Shown here: positions 1-8,621 of the stretch, piece after piece
Layout: the number at the start of each line of letters is the position of its first letter
How positions within the stretch are numbered: the stretch's first letter is position 1
Assembly (NCBI GenBank): GCA_050260355.1
Contig: JBLNBZ010000149.1
Location: 1-39,925, forward strand
Length of the DNA: 39,925 bases
Reading direction: 5' to 3'
From: CADEFX01 sp050260355
GTDB lineage: Bacteria > Pseudomonadota > Alphaproteobacteria > Rhizobiales > Hyphomicrobiaceae
Position numbers and translations under genes: made by a program
Notes under the pieces: generated by a model
Databases searched by the model: none
Told to the model about the DNA's origin: nothing
Seen by the model: the letters and a program-made list of their open reading frames with translations, nothing else

Positions 1-26
1 CTGCCGTCGCCGCAAGGTGACGGCAG
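1..26. other. GC-rich hairpin at left edge
   Basis: Positions 1-10 pair with 17-26 (ten pairs including one G-U) around a 6-nt loop. No T-run follows on either side, and the neighbouring gene lies outside the window. It could be the terminator of a gene to the left or an intergenic hairpin repeat. Function is not established. Confidence 0.3.
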
Positions 27-117
27 CAACGGCCCGACAGGAGCGATCACTGTCGAGCGCTGATTTCGCCCAACGCTGAATTTCCTACTTCTCGACTGCT
101 ACTCCCCCCTCTCCTGA

Positions 118-158
118 CGGCCTCTCCGACCCTCGCGGGTTGGAGAGGCCGGCCCTTT
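118..158. terminator. long hairpin, possible bidirectional terminator
   Basis: Bases 118-132 pair with 137-151 (about 15 pairs with one G-U) around a TCGC loop. A short CTTTTC stretch follows at 153-158 on the plus side. The hairpin lies just beyond the stop codon of the leftward DapA-family gene (ends at 164), where a terminator is expected. The minus-direction side lacks a clear U-tract, so termination is an inference from position and stem strength. Confidence 0.45.
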
Positions 159-163
159 TCGGC

Positions 164-1090
164 TCACGCCGCCTCGGCAAAATCCAGCTTGAAGCCGTGA
201 GCCTCTGCGAGCGTCTGGATCGCCCTTGCGGCTTCGGCCTCGGGCAGCGGCGTGAACGGCGGACGCGCCCTGGCCCACTCCGGGTCCTGACGGTAGTGCG
301 CAAGCAGCGCCTTGAGCACCGGAATCATCGGCCAACCCTGGATGGCCTTCCTGAGCGCCGTCACCTCGGCCTGCAGCCGATCGGCATCGGCGCCCTGCCA
401 GTTGTCGAACACCTTGCGGATGGCACGCGCCGACACGTTGGCGGTGGCAGAGATGCAGCCGACGGCTCCGTTGCGCAGCCCATCGAGCAGGAATACCTCG
501 GAGCCCGGGAAGACCTCGAAGTCAGGGAACGCGTCGAGAATCGCCTTCGTGTTCGACCAGTCGCCGGAGGAGTCCTTCAGACCCACGACGGTCTTGGGAA
601 ACTCCTTCACCAGCCGGCCGATCAGCGGCAGCGGGAAGCCCACCTGGGCCATCGGCGGAATGTGATAGAGATAGATTCTCAGGGCATCGTCGCCCACCTC
701 CTCGATCACCTCGGCAAAGAACCGGAACAGCCCCTCCTCGCTCGGGTTCTTGTAGTAGAACGGCGGCAGCATCAGCACGCCGCCGCAGCCCATCTCCACC
801 GCATGCTCGGTCAGGATGATCGCATCGCTCAGCGAGCATGCGCCGGTGCCGGGCATCAGCCGCTTGGGATCGATGCCGCTGTCGACCAGCTCCTCCAGCA
901 CCTCCATGCGCTCGTCGAGGCCGAGCGAGTTGCCTTCGCTCGTCGTCCCGAACGGAGCCAGTGCCGTGCAGCCGTCCTCGAGCAGCCACTCACAATGCTC
1001 GACGAAGCGGTCGAGGTCTGGCGCGCCGTCTTCGCCCCATGGCGTCACGACCGGGGCAATCACGCCGGAAAAGTTCGGTTTGGCCTTCAT
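164..1090 (-). CDS. DapA/DHDPS-family aldolase or lyase
   Basis: A 308-residue (beta/alpha)8-barrel protein of the dihydrodipicolinate synthase / N-acetylneuraminate lyase superfamily, which forms a Schiff base between a lysine and a 2-oxo acid. Visible marks are GTTSEGNSL (residues 48-56, the family GTTGE-type loop), the YLYHIPP block with the expected Tyr at 142, and VVGLKDSSGD with the Schiff-base Lys at 172. The Tyr-Lys spacing of 30 is close to that of E. coli DapA (133 and 161). The YHIP variant and its place beside a glutathione transferase and a permease, away from lysine genes, suggest a catabolic family member rather than true lysine-pathway DapA. The start has an upstream GAGGAAGGG. 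Substrate unknown; the family call is firm. Confidence 0.85.
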   Translation of the reverse strand: MKAKPNFSGVIAPVVTPWGEDGAPDLDRFVEHCEWLLEDGCTALAPFGTTSEGNSLGLDERMEVLEELVDSGIDPKRLMPGTGACSLSDAIILTEHAVEMGCGGVLMLPPFYYKNPSEEGLFRFFAEVIEEVGDDALRIYLYHIPPMAQVGFPLPLIGRLVKEFPKTVVGLKDSSGDWSNTKAILDAFPDFEVFPGSEVFLLDGLRNGAVGCISATANVSARAIRKVFDNWQGADADRLQAEVTALRKAIQGWPMIPVLKALLAHYRQDPEWARARPPFTPLPEAEAARAIQTLAEAHGFKLDFAEAA

Positions 1091-1140
1091 TGCGTTACCC
1101 TTCCTCTTATCGTGTGGCGACGGATGTCACGTGCGAGCCT

Positions 1141-1770
1141 TCAGGGCATCGGAATGCCGGGCTGCTTGACCGGGATGTGGTAGCCCTTGATCACGGCCGG
1201 ACGCTGGGCGATGGCCTTGTACCACCGCACGACGCTCGGATATTCGTTCATGTCGATCGTCTGCCACTCGAACCGCGAGATCCAGGGCCAGATCGCGATG
1301 TCGGCGATCGAGTAGGCGCCCGCCACATACTCGGAGCGGGCGAGTTGACGATCGAGAACGCCATAGAGGCGCTTGCCTTCCTTCAGATAGCGCTCATCGG
1401 CATAGGGCGCCTTGCCCTTGGCCGCGCGCAGGAAGTGATGGATCTGCCCGAGCATCGGCCCGACGCCGCCCATCTGCCACATCAGCCACTGCACCGTGTG
1501 CCAGCGCGCACGCTCGTTGGTGGGCATCAGCTTGCCGGTCTTCTCCGCCAAGTACATCAGGATCGCGCCCGACTCGAACAGCGGCAAGTCGTTGTCGCGA
1601 TCGACGATCGCAGGAATGCGGTTGTTGGGTGAGATCTTCAGAAACTCGGGCTTGAACTGCTCGTCCTTGCTGATGTCGATCGCATGCACCGTATAGGGCA
1701 GCCCAACTTCCTCCAGCATTATTGAGACCTTGCGCCCATTCGGCGTAGACCAAGTATAGAGATCGATCAT
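1141..1770 (-). CDS. yfcG: YfcG-like (Nu-class) glutathione S-transferase / disulfide oxidoreductase
   Basis: A 209-residue cytosolic GST with an N-terminal thioredoxin fold (residues 1-80) and an all-helical C-terminal domain. The opening MIDLYTWSTPNGRKVSI, then SPNNRIPAIVD, LFESGAILMYLAEKTG, GGVGPMLGQ.HHF and YSIADIAIWPW, matches E. coli YfcG block by block as I recall it. YfcG-type GSTs use glutathione noncovalently to reduce disulfides and have little classical transferase activity. I chose the ATG at 1770 because GGAGG sits 4 nt upstream; an in-frame ATG at 1785 would place that Shine-Dalgarno inside the gene. It precedes the DapA-family gene by 50 nt on the same strand, so the two may be cotranscribed. 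The cellular substrate is unknown. Confidence 0.85.
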   Translation of the reverse strand: MIDLYTWSTPNGRKVSIMLEEVGLPYTVHAIDISKDEQFKPEFLKISPNNRIPAIVDRDNDLPLFESGAILMYLAEKTGKLMPTNERARWHTVQWLMWQMGGVGPMLGQIHHFLRAAKGKAPYADERYLKEGKRLYGVLDRQLARSEYVAGAYSIADIAIWPWISRFEWQTIDMNEYPSVVRWYKAIAQRPAVIKGYHIPVKQPGIPMP

Positions 1771-1850
1771 GCGGCCTCCGTGCAAGATGCATGCGGTATC
1801 GGATGAGTTGCGGGAGCCTAGACCCTGGCCCTTGTGGCGGCAATGGGCCG

Positions 1851-2783
1851 TTAGAGGAGCTGCGTTGCGATGATCCAGGCTGTCACGAAAAGCGGCGACA
1901 GCGCCGTCGAGATGACGACGGCGGTCGAGATGAACTCGGCCTCGGTCTTGTACTCCACGGCAAAGATGGTGATGAGCACGCCGACGGGCGTGGACGCCGC
2001 GACGACAATGACGTTGGTCACGTCGCGCGGCAAGCCCATCAACCAGCAGATGCCCCAGCTCAGGACGGGCGCCAGCAGAAATTTGAGGAACAGCACGAGC
2101 AGCTGCGGCCCTCGCTCGAGCCGCACGACCTTCTGCGCAGCGATGCCTGCGCCCAGCGTGTAGAGCGCCAGCGGCGTGAAGATCGACCCCAGAAATTGCA
2201 GCGGCTGGGACAGCACCGCCGGCAGCTCGATCTCGAGGCCACGCAACAGCAGTCCCAACCCGACCGACGGGATGAGCGGTGTCTCGAAGGCTATTTTAAG
2301 CTTCTGCAGCGCCCCTCCCTCGCCCGCCGGCGCCAGCAGCCAGACGCCGACCGTGCACACGAGGATGGCCATCAACGCCGTCAGCACCGACTGATGGATC
2401 AGGTATTCCGGCCCGAACGCGAGCTGCGTCACCGGGATGCCGAAGAAGCCGACATTGGCATAGGCCGCGCCGAGGCCCATCATGGGCCCGAGTGATGGTC
2501 GCATGCGAAACACAAGGACGAGCAGCCAGCCGAGCGGGATCAGGATCATGAACTGTACGATCCCGAAATAGAAGACGGGCCACACCACCGACAGCGGCTG
2601 CTTGCCGGCCGACAGGAAGTGCACGAGAAAGGCGGGCATCACCACGTACACCTGCACGCGATTGAGCGTCGCCACGTCGAGCTTGAGCCTGGGCTGCAGC
2701 AGCCAACCGAGCGCGACCAGCGTGATGATCGGCAGCGTGACCTTGGTGAGAATGTCGAGAAAGAGCGCCATTTGCCCCGCCAT
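1851..2783 (-). CDS. AEC family transporter (auxin efflux carrier-like permease)
   Basis: A 310-residue integral membrane protein made of alternating hydrophobic helices with charged loops. It opens with LDILTKVTLPIITLVALGW and ends with a hydrophobic helix. The half-repeats with glycine/proline breaks (for example GAAYANVGFFGIPV in the middle and VTNVIVVAASTPVGV late) are typical of the AEC (PF03547) family, which moves organic acids or related anions. About ten membrane segments are expected, and the length fits the family. Start is uncertain: ATG at 2783 or ATG at 2771, neither with a strong ribosome-binding site. It lies upstream of the GST gene (80-nt gap, same strand) and diverges from the methyltransferase. 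Substrate cannot be read from sequence. Confidence 0.8.
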   Translation of the reverse strand: MAGQMALFLDILTKVTLPIITLVALGWLLQPRLKLDVATLNRVQVYVVMPAFLVHFLSAGKQPLSVVWPVFYFGIVQFMILIPLGWLLVLVFRMRPSLGPMMGLGAAYANVGFFGIPVTQLAFGPEYLIHQSVLTALMAILVCTVGVWLLAPAGEGGALQKLKIAFETPLIPSVGLGLLLRGLEIELPAVLSQPLQFLGSIFTPLALYTLGAGIAAQKVVRLERGPQLLVLFLKFLLAPVLSWGICWLMGLPRDVTNVIVVAASTPVGVLITIFAVEYKTEAEFISTAVVISTALSPLFVTAWIIATQLL

Positions 2784-2872
2784 GCGCGGCGCGCATCATT
2801 GGCGATCATGCCCTTCGCATCAACCGCCGTCTCTGCATGGCGGCACCGACGCAGACGACGAGGAGAGCAAAA

Positions 2873-3538
2873 ATGTCGCCCCGCAGCATCGGACTGTCCG
2901 AACCCCTCCACGCCTGGCTCTTGCAGAGCGCACTGCGCGAGCATGCCGCCTTGCAGCGTCTGCGCGCGGAAACTGCGGCCATGGAGCATTCCAGCATGCA
3001 GATTGCGCCAGAGCAGGGCCAGCTCATGGGGCTTCTGGTCAGGCTCATCAACGCGCGCCGTACGCTCGAGATCGGCACGTTTACCGGCTACAGCGCGCTC
3101 GCTGTCGCCCTGGCCATGCCCGAGGACGGGCGCATCATCGCCTGCGACATCGATGCGAGCACGACGGCAATCGCCGAGCGCCACTGGCGGGCGGCCGGCG
3201 TTGCCCACAAGATCGATTTGCGGATCGCGCCGGCACTGCAGACGATCGACAGGCTGCTGGCGGAGGGCGCCGCAGAAAGCTTCGACATGGCTTTTATCGA
3301 CGCCGACAAGGAGAACTACGCCGCCTACTACGAGCGGTGCCTGTCGCTGGTCAGGCCCAACGGGCTGATCCTGCTCGATAACATGCTCTGGAACGGCTGG
3401 GTGGCGGATGACAGCGACCACAAGGCATCCACCGAGGCGATCCGTGCCATCACCCGAGCGATCCGTGACGACACGCGCGTCGACTCGGTGCTGGTGCCGA
3501 TCGGGGACGGCCTCACGATTGCCCGCAAGATCGGCTGA
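2873..3538 (+). CDS. class I SAM-dependent O-methyltransferase (CCoAOMT-like)
   Basis: A 221-residue cytosolic methyltransferase of the PF01596 group. The SAM-binding motif I is RTLEIGTFTGYSALAVALAM. The next blocks are IIACDID, AFIDADKENYAAYYE (acidic metal/substrate-binding region) and NGLILLDNMLWNGWVAD, which is the usual order for bacterial catechol-type O-methyltransferases. The ATG at 2873 is preferred because AGGAG ends 7 nt upstream; an upstream in-frame ATG at 2837 has no such site. It diverges from the AEC permease. The acceptor substrate is unknown; divalent-metal dependence is inferred from the family. Confidence 0.85.
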   Translation: MSPRSIGLSEPLHAWLLQSALREHAALQRLRAETAAMEHSSMQIAPEQGQLMGLLVRLINARRTLEIGTFTGYSALAVALAMPEDGRIIACDIDASTTAIAERHWRAAGVAHKIDLRIAPALQTIDRLLAEGAAESFDMAFIDADKENYAAYYERCLSLVRPNGLILLDNMLWNGWVADDSDHKASTEAIRAITRAIRDDTRVDSVLVPIGDGLTIARKIG

Positions 3539-3573
3539 GCTCGCGGCTTTCGAATTGCGGGCAGCGGCGAAGC

Positions 3574-3589
3574 ACTCGACGCGTCGAGT
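3574..3589. promoter_or_regulatory. 16-bp perfect palindrome
   Basis: ACTCGACGCGTCGAGT is a perfect palindrome with no spacer. It lies 36 nt after the methyltransferase stop and about 215 nt before the 2OG-oxygenase start, inside a 267-nt noncoding gap with nothing else recognisable in it. A loopless palindrome is a poor terminator, so a dimeric-regulator site is the more natural reading, but the cognate regulator is unknown. Confidence 0.3.
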
Positions 3590-3805
3590 TGAGACTGCGC
3601 ATGACCACTGAGGGTGCTTCGATATAGCGCGGGGACGGGCGCCTCAGCGCGACGCCGTGTCCGTTGTGGACGCTTGTGCCGTGAGTGCTACATGGGACAG
3701 CGATTTGCCGCATTTCAGGGGGAATGCCGCACGGCGGCCCGGCCAACGCCACAGGCAGCGGGTATCGCTTCGGCGGATCTGCACTCAACAACGAGGGAGA
3801 CATCC

Positions 3806-4465
3806 ATGGCGAGCACCTCCGACGCGATCGTCGCCTCTCTGCTGGAGAGCTTTGCCGCCGGCAAACACAACGACAAGCCCTACCCGCATTGGTTCCTGAC
3901 GCGTTGCCTGCCTCAGGCGGTGGCCGACGAGATCACCACCCTGCCGTTCCCGGCGCCGGCTCTGGGCGGCGTCTCGGGCAAGCGCGAGATTCACAACGCC
4001 ACCCGCAAGTATTTCGATAAGGACAACTGCGCGAAATACCCGGCCTGCAAGGCCTTCGCGGATGCTTTCCAGGACCGGCGCATCACGAGCACGATCGAGA
4101 GCAAGTTCGGCACCCGGCTTTCGGGCACCTATCTGCGCATCGAGTATGCGCAGGACACCAACGGCTTCTGGCTCGAGCCGCACACCGACCTGGGCGTCAA
4201 GCTGTTCACAATGCTGCTCTATCTGTCGAAGGACCCGAGCCATCGTGATCTCGGCACGGACATCTACGATACCAACAAGAAGCCGATCGGACGCTCGCCG
4301 TTCGAGCCCAATGGCGCGATGATCTTCGTCCCGGCCGACGACACGTATCACGGCTTCGAGCCGCGCCAGATCAACGGCGTCAGGAAGTCCCTCATTATCA
4401 ACTACGTAAGCAACGAATGGCGCGCCCGCGAGCAACTGAGCTTCCCTGACCGGCCCATTGCCTGA
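3806..4465 (+). CDS. 2-oxoglutarate/Fe(II)-dependent oxygenase
   Basis: A 219-residue double-stranded beta-helix oxygenase. The iron triad is visible as His126-x-Asp128 (EPHTDLG) and His182 (TYHGFEP). Arg193 in GVRKSLIINYV is correctly placed to bind the 2-oxoglutarate carboxylate. The fold region is roughly residues 100-205; the N-terminal hundred residues carry no motif I know. The ATG at 3806 follows GAGGGAGA by 5 nt, whereas the frame stays open upstream without a ribosome-binding site. Members of this superfamily hydroxylate prolyl or other side chains and small molecules, and the substrate here cannot be told. The next gene, a secreted caspase-like protein, starts 103 nt downstream on the same strand. 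Confidence 0.8.
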   Translation: MASTSDAIVASLLESFAAGKHNDKPYPHWFLTRCLPQAVADEITTLPFPAPALGGVSGKREIHNATRKYFDKDNCAKYPACKAFADAFQDRRITSTIESKFGTRLSGTYLRIEYAQDTNGFWLEPHTDLGVKLFTMLLYLSKDPSHRDLGTDIYDTNKKPIGRSPFEPNGAMIFVPADDTYHGFEPRQINGVRKSLIINYVSNEWRAREQLSFPDRPIA

Positions 4466-4568
4466 GGCAGCTTACGCATAAGTTTGTGCGTGTGTGCTCC
4501 GTCTGCGCCTTGCGGCGGGCTGTGCGCTGCGGCAGACTGCGCCCCGTCGCGACGGAGGGAGCAGTCAG

Positions 4569-5987
4569 ATGCGGTTCGTCCTCAGTCTCCTGCTGGCATG
4601 TCTGGCAGTCGGGCCGGCGCGCGCCGGCGATCAGGAGGATTGTCGCGAGGTCGACAGCTACGATCGTGCCATCCCGGCGTGCACGCGCATTCTCGAGAAT
4701 CCGGCCACCAAGAAAGAGTTCCTGGTCTGGAGCACATTCAACCGCGGGGCGGCCTACGAGAGGAAGGCCGAGTACGATCGCGCGCTTGCCGACTACGAGC
4801 GCGTGCTGGTGCTCGAGCCCCAGTATCTGCTGGCCCACTACGGGCGCGGCGTCGCCTACCTCAAGAAGGGCGAGCTTACCAGCGCCAAGGCCGCCTTCGA
4901 CAACGCGCTGACACTCAATCCCGAGTTCATCGAGGCCCTGTACAGCCGCGGCATCGTGCACTTCGACATGGGCATGCTCGACAAGGCTGCGAGCGACTTC
5001 GACGCGGCCATCGCGCTCAATCCCGAGCATGCGGCCGCCTTCAGCCGACGGGGCATGGTGTACGAGAAGCGCGGCGATTTCACCAAGGCCATCGCCGACT
5101 ATCGCCAGACGCTTGCCATCAAGGCCGAGGGCAACATTCATCAGCAGGCCCATGCCTACGCGCGCTCGCGCTTGACGATCCTCGGCGCCAGCCTGACCAG
5201 CCCTGCCACCGCGGCGCTGCAGTCCAAGGAGGACGCCAAGGCCAAGGAACAGCCGAAGGTGGCGCCCGTCAACCTCGGACGGCGTGTGGCGCTCGTCATC
5301 GGCAACACCGCCTACCAGTTCACCGACCCTCTCACCAATCCCCGCAACGATGCGCACTCCTTGGCAGCCTCTTTGAAGCGCATCGGCTTCCAGGAGGTCA
5401 TCGAGGGCACCGATCTCGACGTCGGCGCGCTCGCAGGCAAGGTTCGCGACTTCTCCCGCGCGCTCAGAGGTGCCGATCTCGCGTTCTTCTTCTACGCGGG
5501 ACACGGCATCCAGGTGAACGGGATGAATTACATGATGCCGGTTGACGCGAAGCTCGCCGAGGAGGGCGACGTCTATGCGGAAACCGTCGAGCTCAACGAC
5601 GTCTTGAAGCACATGGAGCGGCAGGCCAAGACGAACATCGTGGTGCTCGACGCGTGCCGCAACAATCCGCTTGCCCGCAACCTGACGCGCTCGATGGGGA
5701 CGCGCTCGGCAGGAACGGTAGGCCAAGGGCTCGCGGAGGTCCGGTCGGGCGTCGGCACGCTGATCGTGTTTGCCACCCAGCCCGGCAACGTGGCGCTCGA
5801 CGGCAGCGACGAGCACAGTCCGTTCACTGCGGCCTTGCTCAAGCACATCGAGGCGCCGAACCTCGACATCGCCATCATGCTGCGTCGCGTGCGTGACGAT
5901 GTGATCGACGCCACCAGGGGCCAGCAGGTGCCGTGGGAGCACTCCTCGCTGCGCGGTGCGCCGATCATCCTCAAGGCGGGTCCCTGA
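4569..5987 (+). CDS. secreted TPR-repeat caspase-like (peptidase C14) protein
   Basis: A 472-residue protein with a clear Sec signal peptide (MRFVLSLLLACLAVGPARA, cut before Gly-Asp). Several tetratricopeptide repeats follow (about residues 45-200, for example FNRGAAYERKAEYDRALADY and HYGRGVAYLKKGELTSAKAA). A Lys/Ala/Pro linker leads to a C-terminal caspase-like domain that starts at RRVALVIGNTAYQ. The catalytic dyad is visible: His312 in FFYAGHGIQ and Cys363 in VVLDACRNNP. GGAGGGA lies 8 nt before the ATG at 4569, which decides the start over the longer frame from 4494. Caspase-fold proteins of this type cleave after basic or acidic residues; the target is unknown and TPRs suggest protein partners. 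The signal peptide puts it in the periplasm or outside the cell. Confidence 0.88.
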   Translation: MRFVLSLLLACLAVGPARAGDQEDCREVDSYDRAIPACTRILENPATKKEFLVWSTFNRGAAYERKAEYDRALADYERVLVLEPQYLLAHYGRGVAYLKKGELTSAKAAFDNALTLNPEFIEALYSRGIVHFDMGMLDKAASDFDAAIALNPEHAAAFSRRGMVYEKRGDFTKAIADYRQTLAIKAEGNIHQQAHAYARSRLTILGASLTSPATAALQSKEDAKAKEQPKVAPVNLGRRVALVIGNTAYQFTDPLTNPRNDAHSLAASLKRIGFQEVIEGTDLDVGALAGKVRDFSRALRGADLAFFFYAGHGIQVNGMNYMMPVDAKLAEEGDVYAETVELNDVLKHMERQAKTNIVVLDACRNNPLARNLTRSMGTRSAGTVGQGLAEVRSGVGTLIVFATQPGNVALDGSDEHSPFTAALLKHIEAPNLDIAIMLRRVRDDVIDATRGQQVPWEHSSLRGAPIILKAGP

Positions 5988-5990
5988 CGG

Positions 5991-6175
5991 CTCACCTCTC
6001 TCCGCAGAGAGAGAGCTGAGGCAGTGGATGGGCGCAAAGGGTGAGGGTGGTGTCGCGCTTGACGCGGCTGCTGCTGGCTTTTGTGGATTCCCCCCCACCC
6101 TGACCCTCCCCCTCCAGGGGGGAGGGGACGAAAAGTCGATGGGCCTTTTTCCTGTTCCCGCAAGGGCGAGGGAAC
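5991..6175. repeat. cluster of three extragenic hairpins (REP-like intergenic repeat)
   Basis: Three inverted repeats lie between the convergent caspase and E1 genes. They are 5991-6020 (CTCA plus seven further pairs, arms rich in CT/GA), 6104-6126 (nine pairs, CCCTCCCCC against GGGGGAGGG) and 6154-6175 (GTTCCC/GGGAAC). Phrases such as GTGAGGGTG, CACCCTGACCCTCC and AAGGGCGAGGGAACCC resemble dispersed intergenic hairpin repeats common in alphaproteobacterial genomes. They may end transcription from both sides. Family membership needs a genome-wide search. Confidence 0.5.
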
Positions 6176-6201
6176 CCGCGTCTGCGCGATCGAGAGATGC
6201 T

Positions 6202-8613
6202 CTAGCTTTGCAGCAGGCGGTAGCGCACCGGCCTGCCGCTCAGCCCCTCGGCGGCGGCGAGGATCGCGTTCACATCCAGCCCATAGTGCCCATAAAGCTC
6301 ACCCAGTGAGCCCGACTGGCCGAAGTGCTCCACGCCCAGCGCGCGCACGCGATGTCCGTGCACGCCGCCGATCCAGGACAGCGTCTCGGGGTAGGCATCA
6401 CACACGGTGATGATGCCCGCATCCCGCGGCAGCTCTGCGAGCAGCGTCTCCACGTGGGCGCGTGCATCGCGCTGGCCGTTCTCCCGCGCGCGCTGCGCCC
6501 CATGCCAGCCCGCCGACAGCCGGTCTGCCGAGGTGACGGCGAGAACGCCGACGCCGCGCCGGTCCTCCGACAGGAGCCCGGCCGCCTCGATCGCCTCGGG
6601 CGCCAGCGCGCCGATATAGACGATCGCAAGCTCAGTCGACGGCTCGGGCCGCCGCAACCAATAGCCGCCCTTGATGATGTCCTCGCGCAACCGATCCGAC
6701 ATGGGCCGCTGGAGCTGATCGAGCGGCCGCGTCGACAGCCGCAAGTAGACCGAGCCGCCCTTCTCCTCGCGATGCCAACTGCTCGGCTTGTCCTCGGCTC
6801 CCTCGCGCTGAATGTACTCGAAGGCCCAGCCCATGATTGCCACGAGCTCATCGATATAGGCAGGCTCGAAGGCGGCGAGACCGTCCTGCGCCATGCCAAT
6901 CAGCGGCGTGCCGATCGACTGGTGCGCTCCGCCCTCGGGAGCCAGCGAGACGCCGGACGGCGTGGCGACGACGATGAACCGGCTGTCCTGGTAGCAGGCG
7001 TGATTGAGCGCATCGAGGCCACGGCAGATGAAGGGATCATACAGCGTCCCGATCGGGATCAGGCGCTCCCCGTAGAGTGAGTGCGAAAGGCCCGCAGCGC
7101 CGAGCAGGAGAAACAGGTTCATCTCGGCAATGCCGAGCTCGATGTGCTGGCCCTTCGGGCTCATCTCCCAGCGCTGCGGCGACATCAGCCCGCGTTCCTT
7201 GAACACGTCCTCCTTGCTCTCCATCGAGAACAGGCCGCGCCGGTTGACCCACGGGCCGAGGTTGGTCGACACCGTCACGTCCGCCGATGTCGTCACGATG
7301 CGGTCGGCGAGAGGGCCGCCTGCACGCGCAATCTCATCGAGAAGGCGGCCGAAGCCGGCCTGCGTCGAGGCCGCCCCCTTGGTCTCGAGCGCCGGCATCG
7401 GTGGCACGGCAACGCGCGCCGCCGGCCGCCGCCGCGGCCCCTTCTGCGCAAACGGAACCTGGGACAGGAAGCGCTCGATCTCGGCGCGCGGCACCGACAG
7501 CCCCGCGAAGCGGTCCCACTCCTCACCCTGGTTGATGCCCTGGCTGACGCGGAACTCCTGCATCTGCGCCTTGTTCATGAGGCCGGCGTGGTTGTCCTTG
7601 TGGCCCTGGAACGGCAGACCGAAGCCCTTGATGGTGTAGGCGATGAAGCAGACCGGCTGGTCCGTGCCGGCCTCGGCGAAGGCCTCCAGGATGCTCTCCA
7701 GATCGTGGCCGCCGAGGTTGGTCATCAGGCGCGCCAGCGCCGCATCGTCGTGGCGATTGATGAGCGCCAGCGTCTCCGGATGCGCGGCCAGATCCCGCTC
7801 GAGCTGCCGCCGCCAGCCCTTGGCGCCTTCGAACACGAGCGCCGAATAGAGCTGGTTCGGGCAATCGTCGATCCAGCGGCGCAGCTGCGCGCCGCCGGGC
7901 TCGCGGAAGGCGGCCTGGAGCAGCTTGCCGTACTTGATCAGCACCACCTGCCAGCCGAGGTTCTCAAACAGGCCGGCGACCTTCATGAACAGGCGGTCCG
8001 AGACGACCGAGTCGAGGCTCTGGCGGTTGTAGTCGACCACCCACCAGCAGTTCTTGAGCCCGTGCTTCCAGTACTCGAGCAGCGCCTCGTGGATGTTGCC
8101 CTCGTCGATCTCGGCATCGCCCATGAGCGCAATCAGCCGCCCCTTGGACCAGTCCCTCGCCCAGCCTTTCGCATGCACGTAATCCTGGATCAGGCTGGCA
8201 AAGCCGGTGGTCGCCACGCCCAGGCCCACCGAGCCGGTCGAGAAGTCGACGTCATCCTTGTCCTTGGTGCGCGACGGGTAGGACTGGGCCCCGCCGAAGG
8301 CGCGGAAATTCTGTAGCTTGTCGAGCTGCTGATTGCCCAGCAGATATTGGATGGCGTGGAAGACGGGGCTCGCGTGCGGCTTCACCGCCACCCGGTCCTC
8401 GGGACGCAGCACATGGAAATAGAGCGCGGTCATCAGCGTGGCGAGCGACGCCGAGGACGCCTGATGCCCGCCGACCTTGAGCCCGTCGCCGCGATCGACC
8501 TCGTGATTGGCGTGGTGGATCATGTAGGTCGAGAGCCAGAGCACCTTGCGCTCCAGCTCGCGGAGCATGGTCAAGGTATCGCTCTCTTGCGACAGGATGC
8601 GCGAGCCTTCCAT
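6202..8613 (-). CDS. AceE/transketolase-like thiamine-diphosphate E1, probable 2-oxobutyrate (2-oxo acid) dehydrogenase E1
   Basis: An 803-residue transketolase-superfamily enzyme. The N-terminal half carries the family signature GGHQASSASLATLMTALY. Its ThDP/Mg motif begins MGDAEIDEGNIHEALLEYW and ends at VVDYNRQSLDSVVSDR, in the style of homodimeric AceE rather than plain transketolase; IKGFGLPFQGHKDNHAG is also AceE-like. The second half has the pyrimidine domain (HIELGIAEMNLFLLLGAAGLS) and a C-terminal transketolase domain. The start at 8613 lies 8 nt after the threonine dehydratase stop, with AGGGAGGA inside the end of that gene, so the pair is translationally coupled. Because the partner makes 2-oxobutyrate, an MdeB-like role (the methionine-catabolism E1 of Pseudomonas putida) is likely. 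No E2/E3 gene is in the window. The frame is open to 8964, but that part overlaps the dehydratase and is not real. Confidence 0.8.
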   Translation of the reverse strand: MEGSRILSQESDTLTMLRELERKVLWLSTYMIHHANHEVDRGDGLKVGGHQASSASLATLMTALYFHVLRPEDRVAVKPHASPVFHAIQYLLGNQQLDKLQNFRAFGGAQSYPSRTKDKDDVDFSTGSVGLGVATTGFASLIQDYVHAKGWARDWSKGRLIALMGDAEIDEGNIHEALLEYWKHGLKNCWWVVDYNRQSLDSVVSDRLFMKVAGLFENLGWQVVLIKYGKLLQAAFREPGGAQLRRWIDDCPNQLYSALVFEGAKGWRRQLERDLAAHPETLALINRHDDAALARLMTNLGGHDLESILEAFAEAGTDQPVCFIAYTIKGFGLPFQGHKDNHAGLMNKAQMQEFRVSQGINQGEEWDRFAGLSVPRAEIERFLSQVPFAQKGPRRRPAARVAVPPMPALETKGAASTQAGFGRLLDEIARAGGPLADRIVTTSADVTVSTNLGPWVNRRGLFSMESKEDVFKERGLMSPQRWEMSPKGQHIELGIAEMNLFLLLGAAGLSHSLYGERLIPIGTLYDPFICRGLDALNHACYQDSRFIVVATPSGVSLAPEGGAHQSIGTPLIGMAQDGLAAFEPAYIDELVAIMGWAFEYIQREGAEDKPSSWHREEKGGSVYLRLSTRPLDQLQRPMSDRLREDIIKGGYWLRRPEPSTELAIVYIGALAPEAIEAAGLLSEDRRGVGVLAVTSADRLSAGWHGAQRARENGQRDARAHVETLLAELPRDAGIITVCDAYPETLSWIGGVHGHRVRALGVEHFGQSGSLGELYGHYGLDVNAILAAAEGLSGRPVRYRLLQS

Positions 8614-8621
8614 CGGAACCC

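Noticed and set aside
4398..6098. Long open frame (about 566 codons) on the minus strand
   Set aside because: It runs antisense through the whole caspase gene. The predicted protein is Arg/Val/Asp-rich without any known fold signature; this is the usual antisense openness of GC-rich codon use.
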